Source: Streptomyces albidochromogenes
GTDB taxonomy: Bacteria; Actinomycetota; Actinomycetes; Streptomycetales; Streptomycetaceae
Assembly: GCF_005981925.1 (NCBI RefSeq)
Contig: NZ_VBVX01000022.1
Span: 1 to 38,104, forward strand
Reading direction: 5' to 3'
DNA: 38,104 nucleotides
Position 1 is the first letter of the stretch, and each line of letters starts with the position of its first letter. A model generated the notes under the pieces. That model searched no databases and had not been told where the DNA came from. It saw only the letters and a program-made list of their open reading frames with translations. Position numbers and translations under genes: made by a program. Positions 31,291 to 38,104 of this stretch are shown piece after piece.

Positions 31291-31296
31291 ATTATC
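31291..31296 (-). promoter_or_regulatory. -10 box for the leaderless Rrf2 transcript
   Basis: On the minus strand GATAAT (a five-of-six match to TATAAT) lies six bases before the ATG at 31284, with no ribosome-binding site between them. A leaderless transcript starting at the A of the ATG is likely. Confidence 0.6.
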
Positions 31297-31423
31297 CCGC
31301 ACCGGTACGGGTGCGCCCGGCCGTGCCCGTGCTGAAGCGCCCGGCGCTGCGGCTGTGGGCCTGCCGGCGGGGGCGGGCCCCTGTCCGGATGCGTGCGGCG
31401 GTGAGTGGGGGGAGGGTGGAGCC

Positions 31424-31648
31424 ATGTCCGGACACATGCCTGTGATCGTTCACCCGCCGCTCGGCGACAGCGGCCGTCGCGTGACCGTGCGCGGTGAGGA
31501 CGTCGGCCTCGCGTCGGGCCTGCCCGACCTGGTCGAGTTCCTGAGCCGTGCGGGGCTCGACATGGAGGACACCGAGGCCGTGGTGTCCCCGCTGATCGAC
31601 TGGCGGGGCGGCGGCCCGGACTACTGGGGTGCGGAGCCCCGCCGCTGA
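31424..31648 (+). CDS. Small conserved actinobacterial protein of unknown function
   Basis: The protein has 74 residues from the ATG at 31424, which has a long purine-rich GGAGGGTGGA site upstream. It opens PVIVHPPLGDSGRRVTVRGE and ends with LIDWRGGGPDYWG; the Trp/Gly-rich end and the DLVEFLSRAGLD helix recall small Streptomyces proteins usually called hypothetical. No catalytic or metal motif is seen. It is divergent from the Rrf2 gene across 139 bases. Confidence 0.7.
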   Translation: MSGHMPVIVHPPLGDSGRRVTVRGEDVGLASGLPDLVEFLSRAGLDMEDTEAVVSPLIDWRGGGPDYWGAEPRR

Positions 31649-31661
31649 CGACCCCCCGGCG

Positions 31662-32252
31662 TTACGGGGCGAGCCGCGCCATGCGCTCGGTGTCGCAGAC
31701 GCGAGGACACGTCAGGCACGCGTCGCCCGGGCTGATCGTGCAGTAGAGGCAGCGCCCCAGCAGCGTGCGGGTCGTGTGCGGCGGACCGCCGCCGGCGGCG
31801 CGCGGCCGGCGGAAGTCCGCGCCGCCAGGGAACGGCGCTGTCGGTCCCGGCAGCAGTTCCGTGGCCGCGCGCACCGCCCGGTCCTCCTCCCCGAGCACGC
31901 GCCCGAGGTGCCAGACGCCCGAGACCAGGTCGTCGCCGGTCATGCCCCACAGCGCCCGTTGCCGCCGGCGCAGCCGGGGCCCCAGGGCGTCGAGCAGCGG
32001 GCGTACGTGATCCACCACGGCGGCCCGCAGCTCGGCCCGCAGCGCCTCCTCGTCGGGGACCACGCGCACGCCGGGGAACGCGGCCGCCGGATCGTCCGGC
32101 AGGCAGGTGAACGGGCCCGGGACGACGGCGAAGTCGCCGCTGCCGAGTTCGACGCCTACGTCCTCGGGGCGAAGCAGGGGTACCCGGCGCGCCAGGTACC
32201 ACGGCCCGCTCGGTGGGCGCGTACGTACTGGCCCAGGAGCTCGGCCGGGCAC
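31662..32252 (-). pseudogene. FhuF-like (2Fe-2S)-binding ferric reductase, 5' half disrupted
   Basis: From about base 32215 down to 31662 the minus strand codes for a FhuF-family protein: PWYLARRVPLLRPEDVG, FTCLPDDPAAAFPG, VVDHVRPLLDALGPRLRRR, ALWGMTGDDLVSGVWHLGR, and the terminal cysteine region RCLYCTISPGDACLTCPRVC that holds the 2Fe-2S cluster. Family members carry ~90 further residues before PWYLARR. Here the same frame upstream becomes Arg/Pro-rich and implausible, and no other minus-strand frame gives a recognisable N-terminus. A GTG at 32252 would allow a shortened 196-residue product but has no ribosome-binding site. I read this as a broken gene; a sequencing error or a functional short form remain possible. 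Confidence 0.6.
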
Positions 32253-32452
32253 CCGGCGGCGACCAGCGCGTCGCGTACGCCCGTACCGGGGACCGCCTGC
32301 GGCCCTTCGTCGCCGCGCACCAGGCCCTCGCGACCGAGAACCCCGGCGGCCCGGCGTCCGAGGAGTCGGTGGACCGGGCGAAGGGGGCCGTCGTGCTGGA
32401 GCCGGATTCCGCCGGGGCGGCCGTATGAGTTCGGAGCCGAGGGGTACTGGCG
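32190..32452. repeat. Short inverted repeat flanking the disrupted FhuF 5' region
   Basis: CGCCAGGTACC (32190-32200) and GGTACTGGCG (32443-32452) are reverse complements apart from one missing base. They enclose about 240 bases in which coding potential appears on the opposite strand to the FhuF-like gene. The left copy is part of the WYLARR codons of FhuF. Confidence 0.5.
32213..32428 (+). other. Coding-like 71-codon frame, possibly inverted FhuF N-terminal remnant
   Basis: This frame has very high third-position GC (about 5 A/T in 69 codons) and many G-starting codons, more protein-like than either minus-strand alternative. It begins at a GTG with AYVLAQELGRAPGGDQ and continues RLRPFVAAHQALATENP. 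No ribosome-binding site is seen and I recognise no family. It may be an artefact, a small gene, or the inverted 5' part of the neighbouring FhuF-like gene. Confidence 0.3.
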
Positions 32453-32559
32453 GGGCAGCAACGCGCCCGCGCAACACCTTCGGGCGAGCCGGGCTTCTGC
32501 CCGAAGGGGAATAGTGTGGAGTAATCGGCACAAAAAGGGCACAGAAGGGGTTGAAGATC

Positions 32560-34218
32560 GTGACGGATGTATCCGGCAAGGGCCCGTCCCCGGACGATGA
32601 CCGGAAGGTACTGACCAACCGGCAGGGCCACCCGGTCTACGACAACCAGAACCAGCGCACGGTCGGCGCCAGGGGGCCGGCCACCCTGGAGAACTACCAG
32701 TTCCTGGAGAAGATCAGCCACTTCGACCGCGAGCGCATCCCCGAGCGCGTCGTGCACGCCCGGGGCGTCACCGCGTTCGGATACTTCGAGGCGTACGGAG
32801 CCTGGGGCGACGAGCCGATCAGCCGCTTCACCAGGGCGAAGATCTTCCAGGAGCGCGGCAAGCGCACCGACCTGGCCGTACGCTTCTCGACCGTCATCGG
32901 CGGCCGCGACTCCTCCGAGGCGGCCCGCGACCCGCGCGGCTTCGCGGTGAAGTTCTACACCGAGGACGGCAACTGGGATCTCGTCGGCAACAACCTCGGC
33001 GTCTTCTTCATCCGCGACGCCATCAAGTTCCCCGACGTCATCCACGCGCTCAAGCCGAACCCGGTCAGCTTCGAGCAACAGCCCCGGCGGATCTTCGACT
33101 TCATGTCGCAGACCCCCGAGAGCATGCACATGCTGGTGAACCTGTTCAGCCCCCGCGGGATCCCGGCGGACTACCGCCACATGCAGGGGTTCGGCGTCAA
33201 CACGTACAAGTGGATCAACGCGGACGGCGACTCCGTCCTGGTCAAGTACCACTGGCTGCCCAAGCAGGGCGTGCGCAGCATGACCGAGGAGGACGCCGCC
33301 AACGTGCAGGCCGAGGGGCTCGGCCACGCCACCAAGGACCTCTACGAGGCGGTGGCCCGGGGCGACTACCCAGAGTGGGAGCTGGTCGTCCAGATGATGG
33401 AGGACCACGACCACCCGGAGCTGGACTTCGACCCGCTCGACGACACGAAGACCTGGCCCGAGCAGGACTTCCCGCCGAAGCCGGTCGGCAAGATGGTCCT
33501 CAACCGGATGCCGGACAACTTCTTCGCCGAGAACGAGCAGATCTCCTTCGGCACCGGAGTGCTCGTCGACGGCCTGGACTTCTCCGACGACAAGATGCTG
33601 GTGGGCCGTACGTTCTCCTACAGCGACACCCAGCGGTACCGGGTGGGGCCCAACTATCTCCAGCTGCCTGTCAACCAGGCCAAGAACGCCGACGTACGCA
33701 CCAACCAGCGCGACGGCCTCATGACGTACCACGTCGACGGGGCCGGGGAGAACCCGAGCGTCAACTACGAGCCGTCGATCACCGGCGGCCTGCGCGAGGA
33801 CCAGTACCCCACGCACGACGAGCAGGGGCCCGAGATCCGCGGCCGGCTCACGCGCAAGCGCATCCCGCGCACCAACGACTACATGCAGGCCGGGCAGCGC
33901 TTCCGGCTCATGGAGGACTGGGAGCGGGACGACCTGGTGCACAACTTCGTCACCCTGCTCTCGGACTGCGACCGTCCGGTGCAGGAACGGATGGTGTGGC
34001 ACTTCCTGCTGGTCGAGAACGAGCTCGGCCTGCGGGTGGGCGACGGACTCGGCATCAGCCCGCAGGACGTCGCGGGCCTGGAGCCGCTGGCGAGCCAGGA
34101 CCTCACCGACGACGACCGCAAGCGGCTCGCGAACCTGGGCGACAACCCCCCGCGCGACGTGACCGGCCTGACCATGACGCATTGCGTTCCCAACGAACGG
34201 CACGTCGTCACCCGGTGA
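32560..34218 (+). CDS. Monofunctional heme catalase
   Basis: The protein has about 552 residues. The catalytic His66 lies in [18 protein letters not shown], the active-site Asn in [12 protein letters not shown] (residues 142-153), and [13 protein letters not shown] is conserved. The proximal heme Tyr lies in the [17 protein letters not shown] region. After the ~480-residue core there is a short C-terminal tail but no flavodoxin-like domain, so it is the small/medium-subunit type. It breaks down hydrogen peroxide in the cytoplasm. The GTG at 32560 is preferred because AGAAGGGG lies nine bases upstream; a TTG at 32551 is in frame but would sit on that site. No catR/furA-like regulator is adjacent, unlike catA loci of other streptomycetes. 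Confidence 0.95.
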   Translation: MTDVSGKGPSPDDDRKVLTNRQGHPVYDNQNQRTVGARGPATLENYQFLEKISHFDRERIPERVVHARGVTAFGYFEAYGAWGDEPISRFTRAKIFQERGKRTDLAVRFSTVIGGRDSSEAARDPRGFAVKFYTEDGNWDLVGNNLGVFFIRDAIKFPDVIHALKPNPVSFEQQPRRIFDFMSQTPESMHMLVNLFSPRGIPADYRHMQGFGVNTYKWINADGDSVLVKYHWLPKQGVRSMTEEDAANVQAEGLGHATKDLYEAVARGDYPEWELVVQMMEDHDHPELDFDPLDDTKTWPEQDFPPKPVGKMVLNRMPDNFFAENEQISFGTGVLVDGLDFSDDKMLVGRTFSYSDTQRYRVGPNYLQLPVNQAKNADVRTNQRDGLMTYHVDGAGENPSVNYEPSITGGLREDQYPTHDEQGPEIRGRLTRKRIPRTNDYMQAGQRFRLMEDWERDDLVHNFVTLLSDCDRPVQERMVWHFLLVENELGLRVGDGLGISPQDVAGLEPLASQDLTDDDRKRLANLGDNPPRDVTGLTMTHCVPNERHVVTR

Positions 34219-34248
34219 CGTCCGCCGCGGGAGCGGCGGGCGAAGAGC

Positions 34249-34333
34249 GGCCCGGCGGGCGGCCTCCGCGCGCGCACGCCACGTGCACGCGCGACGCACG
34301 TGGCGAGTACGTGCGGAGGCCACCCACCGGGCC
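34249..34333. terminator. Long imperfect hairpin downstream of catalase
   Basis: The inner arms CGCCACGTGC (34277-34286) and GCACGTGGCG (34296-34305) are exact reverse complements with a nine-base loop. The pairing resumes with GGCCTCCGC (34261-34269) against GCGGAGGCC (34313-34321) and extends into GGCCCGGCGGG-like flanks. The total stem approaches 40 bases per arm with internal mismatches. Being 30 bases past the catalase stop, it is most likely its terminator. Confidence 0.7.
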
Positions 34334-34427
34334 CGTTCGCTGTCTCCGGGAGGTCGGCGGGAGTGGGGCGTCCTAGGCTGGGCACCCGGGGGCCGGTGAT
34401 CGAATCCGTCCAGCCGTTGGAGGACCC

Positions 34428-34883
34428 ATGGCCGTACGTCATCAGCTGATCCGCACCTCGCCCGAAGCGGTGTGGGAGGTCCTGGCGGACGGGTCGCGCT
34501 ACAGCGACTGGGTCGTCGGCACCTCGGACTCCAAGCCCGCCGAGGGGCATTGGCCGGACGTCGGGGCGTCGATCGAGTACACCGTGCGCATCGGGCCCTG
34601 GGCGCTGACCGGCCGCACGATCGTCCGCCGGACCGCGCCCCCGTACGAGATCGAGCTGGAGGCCGACAGCGGGGCGCTCGGCACCGCGAGGATCGCCATC
34701 GAGGTCCGCCCCTGGGGAGACGACGCTCTGGTCGTCCTCGACGAGCACCCCCTGCGCGGCGTCGGCGGCGCGCTGCACAACACGGCGCTCGACGCCGTGC
34801 TCCAACTGCGGCACCGCAGCATGCTGAGCAGGCTGGCCAAGGTCGTCGAGAGCACCCAGAGGCGCGCGAACGCCTCGTACTGA
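34428..34883 (+). CDS. SRPBCC (START/Bet v1-like) family protein
   Basis: The protein has 151 residues with the helix-grip order of SRPBCC proteins: VRHQLIRTSPEAVWEVLADG at the start, YSDWVVGTSDSK, a run of beta strands (ASIEYTVRIGPWALTGRTIV; YEIELEADSGALGTARIAIEV) and a long C-terminal helix (ALDAVLQLRHRSMLSRLAKVV). These proteins form a hydrophobic cavity for a lipid or polyketide-like ligand. TTGGAGGACCC precedes the ATG. It ends 32 bases before a CrtI-like oxidoreductase and is probably cotranscribed, so it may carry or present the oxidoreductase substrate. Confidence 0.85.
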   Translation: MAVRHQLIRTSPEAVWEVLADGSRYSDWVVGTSDSKPAEGHWPDVGASIEYTVRIGPWALTGRTIVRRTAPPYEIELEADSGALGTARIAIEVRPWGDDALVVLDEHPLRGVGGALHNTALDAVLQLRHRSMLSRLAKVVESTQRRANASY

Positions 34884-34915
34884 AGCCGCGTGGCCGGGGT
34901 GGACAGGAGTCAGCG

Positions 34916-36553
34916 ATGCCGGACGCCGTAGTCATCGGCGCGGGCCCCAACGGGCTCGTCGCCGCGAACCTGCTGGCCGACGCCGGCTGGACCGTGGAGG
35001 TACTGGAGGCCCAGCCGGAACCCGGCGGCGCCGTCCGCAGCGACCGGGGGGTCCACCCCGACTACGTCAGCGACCTCTTCAGCGCCTTCTATCCGCTGGC
35101 CGCCGCTTCCCCCGTGCTGGCCCGCCTGCGCCTGCACGAGTACGGGCTGCGCTGGAGCCACGCCCCCGCCGTGCTGGCGCATCCGCTCGCCGACGGGCGG
35201 TGCGCGGTCCTCGAACGCCGCGCCGCGGACACCGTCGCCGGGCTGGAGGAGTTCGCCACCGGTGACGGCGCGGCGTGGCAGGGGCTGTGCGACGTGTGGC
35301 ATCGGCTCGGTCCGGACATCCTCGGCGCCCTGTTCACCCCGTTCCCGCCGGTGCGCTCCGGCGTCCGGCTCGCGGCCCGGCTGCGCGGCGCGGGCGGGCT
35401 GCGTCTCGCCCGGACGATGGTGCTCCCGGTGCGCCGGCTGGGTGAGGAGGAGTTCCGGGGCGAGGCGGGCAGGCTGCTGCTGGCCGGCAACGCCCTGCAC
35501 GCCGACCTCGCCCCCGAGGCCGCGGGCAGCGGCGGTTTCGGCTGGCTCATGTCGATGCTCGGCCAGAGCCACGGCTTCCCGGTGCCGACCGGCGGCGCCG
35601 GCGAGTTCACCGCCGCGCTCGTGCGACGCCTGAAGGCCCGGGGCGGCGCCGTCCGCTGCGGCGAACGCGTCGTCGAGGTCGTCGTACGGGCGGGGCGGGC
35701 CGTGGCCGTACGCACGGCGGGCGGTGAGACGGTGCCCGCGGGGAAGGCCGTCCTGGCGGACGTGGCCGTGCCGGACCTCTACGGCGGGCTGGTCGACGTA
35801 CGGCACCTGCCCGGCCGGTTCGTGTGCGACCTGCGCGGCTTCCAGTGGGACTTCGCCACGTTCAAGGTCGACTGGGCCCTCGACGGCCGCGTGCCGTGGA
35901 CCGCCGAGCAGGCGTCGGCCGCGGGCACGGTGCACCTGGCCGACGGCGTCGACGGCCTCACCCGCTTCGCCGCCCAGATCGCTATGGGCCAGGTGCCCGA
36001 CCGGCCCTTCGCGCTGTTCGGCCAGATGACGACGGCCGACGCCACCCGCTCACCCGCCGGCACCGAATCGGCCTGGGCGTACAGCCACGTCCCGCACGTG
36101 GTCAAGGGCGACGCGGGCGACGACGGCCTGACGGGAGCGTGGGACGAGCGCGAGCGGGAGGCGATGGCGGACCGGGTGGAGGCCCAGGTCGAGCGGTACG
36201 CCCCGGGCTTCCGGTCCAGGATCCGCGCCCGCCGCGTCCTCGCCCCGCCCACGCTCCAGGCGATGAACGCGAACCTCCACGGCGGAGCGATCAACGGCGG
36301 CACGACCGCCATGCACCAGCAGCTCGTCTTCCGCCCGGTCCCCGGCACGGGCCGCCCGGAGACACCCGTCGAGGGGCTCTACCTCGCCTCGGCCGGCGCG
36401 CACCCCGGCGGCGGCGTCCACGGCGCGCCGGGGGCCAACGCGGCCCGGGCGGCGCTGCGCGCCCGCTCCGTGCGCGGCGTACTCACCCGTGGTCAGCGCG
36501 TGCTCAGCCGGCGCGACAGGAGCGGCGAACGCGAAGGCCCCGGCCGGGCGTGA
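34916..36553 (+). CDS. FAD-dependent oxidoreductase, CrtI/phytoene-desaturase-like
   Basis: The protein has 545 residues. VVIGAGPNGLVAANLLADAG (residues 5-24) is the GxGxxG dinucleotide fold, with an acidic end VEVLEAQPEPGGAVRS typical of amine-oxidase/CrtI flavoproteins. The C-terminal FAD signature GLYLASAGAHPGGGVHGAPG is close to that of carotenoid desaturases and the eukaryotic PYROXD2 group. The central part is the substrate domain. It should oxidise or isomerise a hydrophobic substrate using FAD, but no carotenoid genes are nearby. The ATG has AGGAG seven bases upstream. It is likely cotranscribed with the SRPBCC gene. Its stop codon is embedded in a perfect hairpin. Confidence 0.87.
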   Translation: MPDAVVIGAGPNGLVAANLLADAGWTVEVLEAQPEPGGAVRSDRGVHPDYVSDLFSAFYPLAAASPVLARLRLHEYGLRWSHAPAVLAHPLADGRCAVLERRAADTVAGLEEFATGDGAAWQGLCDVWHRLGPDILGALFTPFPPVRSGVRLAARLRGAGGLRLARTMVLPVRRLGEEEFRGEAGRLLLAGNALHADLAPEAAGSGGFGWLMSMLGQSHGFPVPTGGAGEFTAALVRRLKARGGAVRCGERVVEVVVRAGRAVAVRTAGGETVPAGKAVLADVAVPDLYGGLVDVRHLPGRFVCDLRGFQWDFATFKVDWALDGRVPWTAEQASAAGTVHLADGVDGLTRFAAQIAMGQVPDRPFALFGQMTTADATRSPAGTESAWAYSHVPHVVKGDAGDDGLTGAWDEREREAMADRVEAQVERYAPGFRSRIRARRVLAPPTLQAMNANLHGGAINGGTTAMHQQLVFRPVPGTGRPETPVEGLYLASAGAHPGGGVHGAPGANAARAALRARSVRGVLTRGQRVLSRRDRSGEREGPGRA

Positions 36554-36572
36554 GCCACGCCCGGCCGGGGCC
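36536..36572. terminator. Perfect 16-bp hairpin over the oxidoreductase stop codon
   Basis: GGCCCCGGCCGGGCGT (36536-36551) and ACGCCCGGCCGGGGCC (36557-36572) are exact reverse complements with the five-base loop GAGCC. The stem starts inside the last codons of the CrtI-like gene and includes its TGA (36551-36553). It is followed by a second hairpin. Confidence 0.75.
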
Positions 36573-36577
36573 CGGAA

Positions 36578-36609
36578 CGCCCGCCCTCGTCCGGAGACGG
36601 GGGCGGGCG
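36578..36609. terminator. Second hairpin between convergent oxidoreductase and ANTAR genes
   Basis: CGCCCGCCC (36578-36586) pairs with GGGCGGGCG (36601-36609) across a 14-base loop. Lying between two convergent stop codons and directly after the first hairpin, it probably serves the ANTAR gene on the minus strand or acts as a tandem terminator. Confidence 0.65.
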
Positions 36610-36615
36610 GGCCGG

Positions 36616-37104
36616 TCACACGGCGGTGTCCGGCCGCGCGGAGCGCGATGCGAGCCGTGCGAACGCGTTGTGCAGGGCGGTGCGCAGCGGCCCGCTGGGG
36701 GGCGGCCCGTCGACGCTGTCGACGAGACGCTGGGCGATCTCGCGCAGTTCGATGTTGGTGTGCCGCGAGACGTCCACCAGGACCTGGAACGCCTCCGCGT
36801 GGGTGCAGTCTCCCAGCGTCATGACGACGGTGCGCGCCAGGCCGATCACCGGGCGCGTCTCGAAGGTGTGCCACAGGACCGTCAGTTCCGGCCTGTGCGC
36901 CTTCGGCGCGACGGGCGCCGGGGCCGGGACCGCTTCCAGCGCCGCCTGGGCGGCGTGGTACTGGGCGGCGTCCGACGCGTGCCAGGACTGGTCGTCGTGT
37001 TCCCGGTGCACGGGAGCCTCGCTGTCCGCGGTGAGCATGTCCGCGGTGAGCGGGTCCGCGGTGATGGTGTCCGCGGTGATGGTGCGGTCGTCGTTCGTCG
37101 TCAT
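36616..37104 (-). CDS. ANTAR domain RNA-binding regulator with N-terminal TxTAD repeats
   Basis: The protein has 162 residues. Residues 84-135 are an ANTAR domain: RPVIGLARTVVMTLGDCTHA then EAFQVLVDVSRHTNIELREI, with the helices that bind paired hexaloop RNA hairpins to control termination. No sensor domain (GAF, PAS or receiver) precedes it; instead the N-terminus has four five-residue repeats (TITAD, TITAD, PLTAD, MLTAD; residues 8-27) and a Pro/Ala stretch. Input may come from a partner protein. The ATG at 37104 has AAGGG seven bases upstream. It is convergent with the CrtI-like gene, and its RNA target cannot be found in the window. Confidence 0.85.
   Translation of the reverse strand: MTTNDDRTITADTITADPLTADMLTADSEAPVHREHDDQSWHASDAAQYHAAQAALEAVPAPAPVAPKAHRPELTVLWHTFETRPVIGLARTVVMTLGDCTHAEAFQVLVDVSRHTNIELREIAQRLVDSVDGPPPSGPLRTALHNAFARLASRSARPDTAV
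37024..37083. repeat. Four 15-bp tandem repeats inside the ANTAR gene
   Basis: Four in-frame units begin at 37024, 37039, 37054 and 37069, each starting GTCCGCGGTGA on the plus strand; the last two are identical (GTCCGCGGTGATGGT). They encode the TITAD-type repeats at the protein N-terminus. The unit length is a multiple of three, so copy-number change would keep the frame. Confidence 0.95.
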
Positions 37105-37284
37105 GACTCGGCCCTTCTGACCAGTCTGCCGACGGCCCCGGGCGTGCGTGCGGGGGGCGGTCGGCGGCCCGCCGTTCGGACGTGCTTCCTGCTTGATTCC
37201 CTGTTTCTGCCGTTTTGAGGCGGTGAGGGTGATGTGTATGTCCGAAGGCTGCCCGCCGTACGGGCGTCGGGGGCGGCACGGCGC

Positions 37285-38001
37285 TCAGCGGTGCTCGGGG
37301 TTGGGAAAGTCCGACCGGCAGCCGGCGTCCCACACGGAGCGCTGGTTGCCGTGGGCCGGGACGCCGCCCGCCCGCTTGAGCATCGCCGCCAGGTGCATCA
37401 GGTTCCAGCTCATGAAAGCCGTGTTGCGGTTGGTGAAGTCGTTCTCGGGACCGCCCGAGCCGGCGTCGAGGTAGGAGGGCCCGGGCCCCGCTTCGCCGAT
37501 CCAGCCGGCGTCCGCCTGCGGCGGGACGGTGTAGCCGAGGTGCTGGAGGCTGTAGAGGACGTTCATGGCGCAGTGCTTGACACCGTCCTCGTTGCCGGTG
37601 ATCAGGCAGCCGCCGGCCCGGCCGTAATAGGCGTACTGCCCACGGTCGTTGAGGATGCTGGAGCACGCGTACAGCCGCTCGATGACCTGCTTCGTCACGG
37701 AGCTGTTGTCACCGAGCCAGATCGGTCCGCACAACACCAGGATGTCGGCCGCCATGACCCGCTCGTACAGCCCGGGCCACGCGTCGGACTCCCAGCCGTG
37801 CTCCGTCATGTCCGGCCACACACCGGTCGCGAGGCCGAGGTCGACGGGGCGGACCACGTCGGTCGTGACGCCGTTGTCCTCCATCACGGCGCGGCTCCTG
37901 TCGATCAGCCCCTGCGTGTTGCTGACCTCCGGTGAGCGCTTCAGTGTGCAGTTGAGGAACAGGGCGCGCAGGTCGTCGTAGCGATACGTCGGCGTGGTCA
38001 T
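37285..38001 (-). CDS. Flavodoxin-fold NAD(P)H-dependent FMN reductase/oxidoreductase
   Basis: The protein has 238 residues with an FMN-binding flavodoxin-like fold: LRALFLNCTLKRSPEVSNTQ (residues 11-30; phosphate loop), DILVLCGPIWLGDNSSVTKQ (the P-x-W loop that stacks on flavin) and YYGRAGGCLITGNEDGVKH (third flavin loop). Members reduce FMN-linked substrates such as quinones or iron complexes with NAD(P)H in the cytoplasm. The ATG at 38001 has AGGAGAG nine bases upstream. It is near the right edge; the 103 bases beyond its start hold no recognisable feature. Its function with respect to the neighbours is unknown. Confidence 0.85.
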   Translation of the reverse strand: MTTPTYRYDDLRALFLNCTLKRSPEVSNTQGLIDRSRAVMEDNGVTTDVVRPVDLGLATGVWPDMTEHGWESDAWPGLYERVMAADILVLCGPIWLGDNSSVTKQVIERLYACSSILNDRGQYAYYGRAGGCLITGNEDGVKHCAMNVLYSLQHLGYTVPPQADAGWIGEAGPGPSYLDAGSGGPENDFTNRNTAFMSWNLMHLAAMLKRAGGVPAHGNQRSVWDAGCRSDFPNPEHR

Positions 38002-38104
38002 CGGGCGGCTCTCCTCGTGGGTCGTACCCCCCGGACAACCCTGGCGCACGGAGCGACGGATCCGGCGCACCGACCCGGCCGCGGCACCCCCCGCCCGGCC
38101 GTTC

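Noticed and set aside
31621-34950. Minus-strand 1109-codon open frame opposite the catalase
   Set aside because: The catalase on the plus strand has all catalytic motifs; the antisense frame has no recognisable domain.

Overview
The window reads as chromosomal DNA of a Streptomyces-type actinomycete. G+C and third-codon-position GC are very high, GTG starts are common, several genes look leaderless, and the gene families are typical of the genus (DUF5997 next to a LysR-like protein, an ANTAR protein, DhaKLM, a FhuF-like protein, GntR/UTRA and Rrf2 regulators). No tRNA, rRNA, CRISPR array, prophage or insertion sequence is visible. All family assignments come from reading motifs and architecture by eye; no database search was run.

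Left part, 1-12.2 kb, is mixed housekeeping and accessory genes. It holds the 3' part of a secreted phosphodiester glycosidase/metallophosphoesterase (+), a dhaK-dhaL-dhaM dihydroxyacetone kinase operon (-) with a heptanucleotide repeat in its leader, an AI-2E/PerM-type permease (+), a DMT/NIPA-like permease and a lipoprotein (-). Next comes a divergent pair, DUF5997 (-) and a LysR-type sensor domain without a DNA-binding domain (+), around a perfect palindrome. An isopenicillin-N-synthase-like oxygenase (+) follows, preceded by a leaderless one-cysteine leader peptide.

12.2-19.05 kb is one six-gene minus-strand operon: gntR, a two-cluster ferredoxin, an ABC substrate-binding lipoprotein with a C-terminal NosL-like domain, a permease, an ATPase, and a fumarate-reductase/AprA-type flavoprotein with a HEAT-repeat tail. 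It looks like uptake of a small substrate, possibly an organosulfur compound, coupled to a redox enzyme. The substrate is unknown.

19.18-28.47 kb is an eight-gene minus-strand operon: a CE18/PelA-like secreted deacetylase, a PelF-type GT4 glycosyltransferase, a 12-TM protein, a LegB-like 4,6-dehydratase, a sugar nucleotidyltransferase, a second epimerase/reductase, a spherulin-4 (GH135-like) protein and a GH114 endo-galactosaminidase-like lipoprotein. This combines the enzyme types of the fungal galactosaminogalactan cluster (Sph3, Ega3, Agd3, Uge3, a GT4) with a bacterial Pel-type synthase. It is my best candidate for an undescribed system: a predicted secreted galactosamine-type exopolysaccharide.

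28.9-38.1 kb has a leaderless isochorismatase-fold gene (+), an Rrf2 regulator upstream of an SfnB/DszC-like acyl-CoA-dehydrogenase-fold protein (-) with an inverted repeat at the latter's promoter, a small conserved protein (+), a FhuF-like gene (-) whose 5' half appears disrupted, a catalase (+), an SRPBCC protein plus CrtI-like oxidoreductase (+), an ANTAR regulator (-) and a flavodoxin-fold reductase (-). Strong hairpins follow several of these genes.
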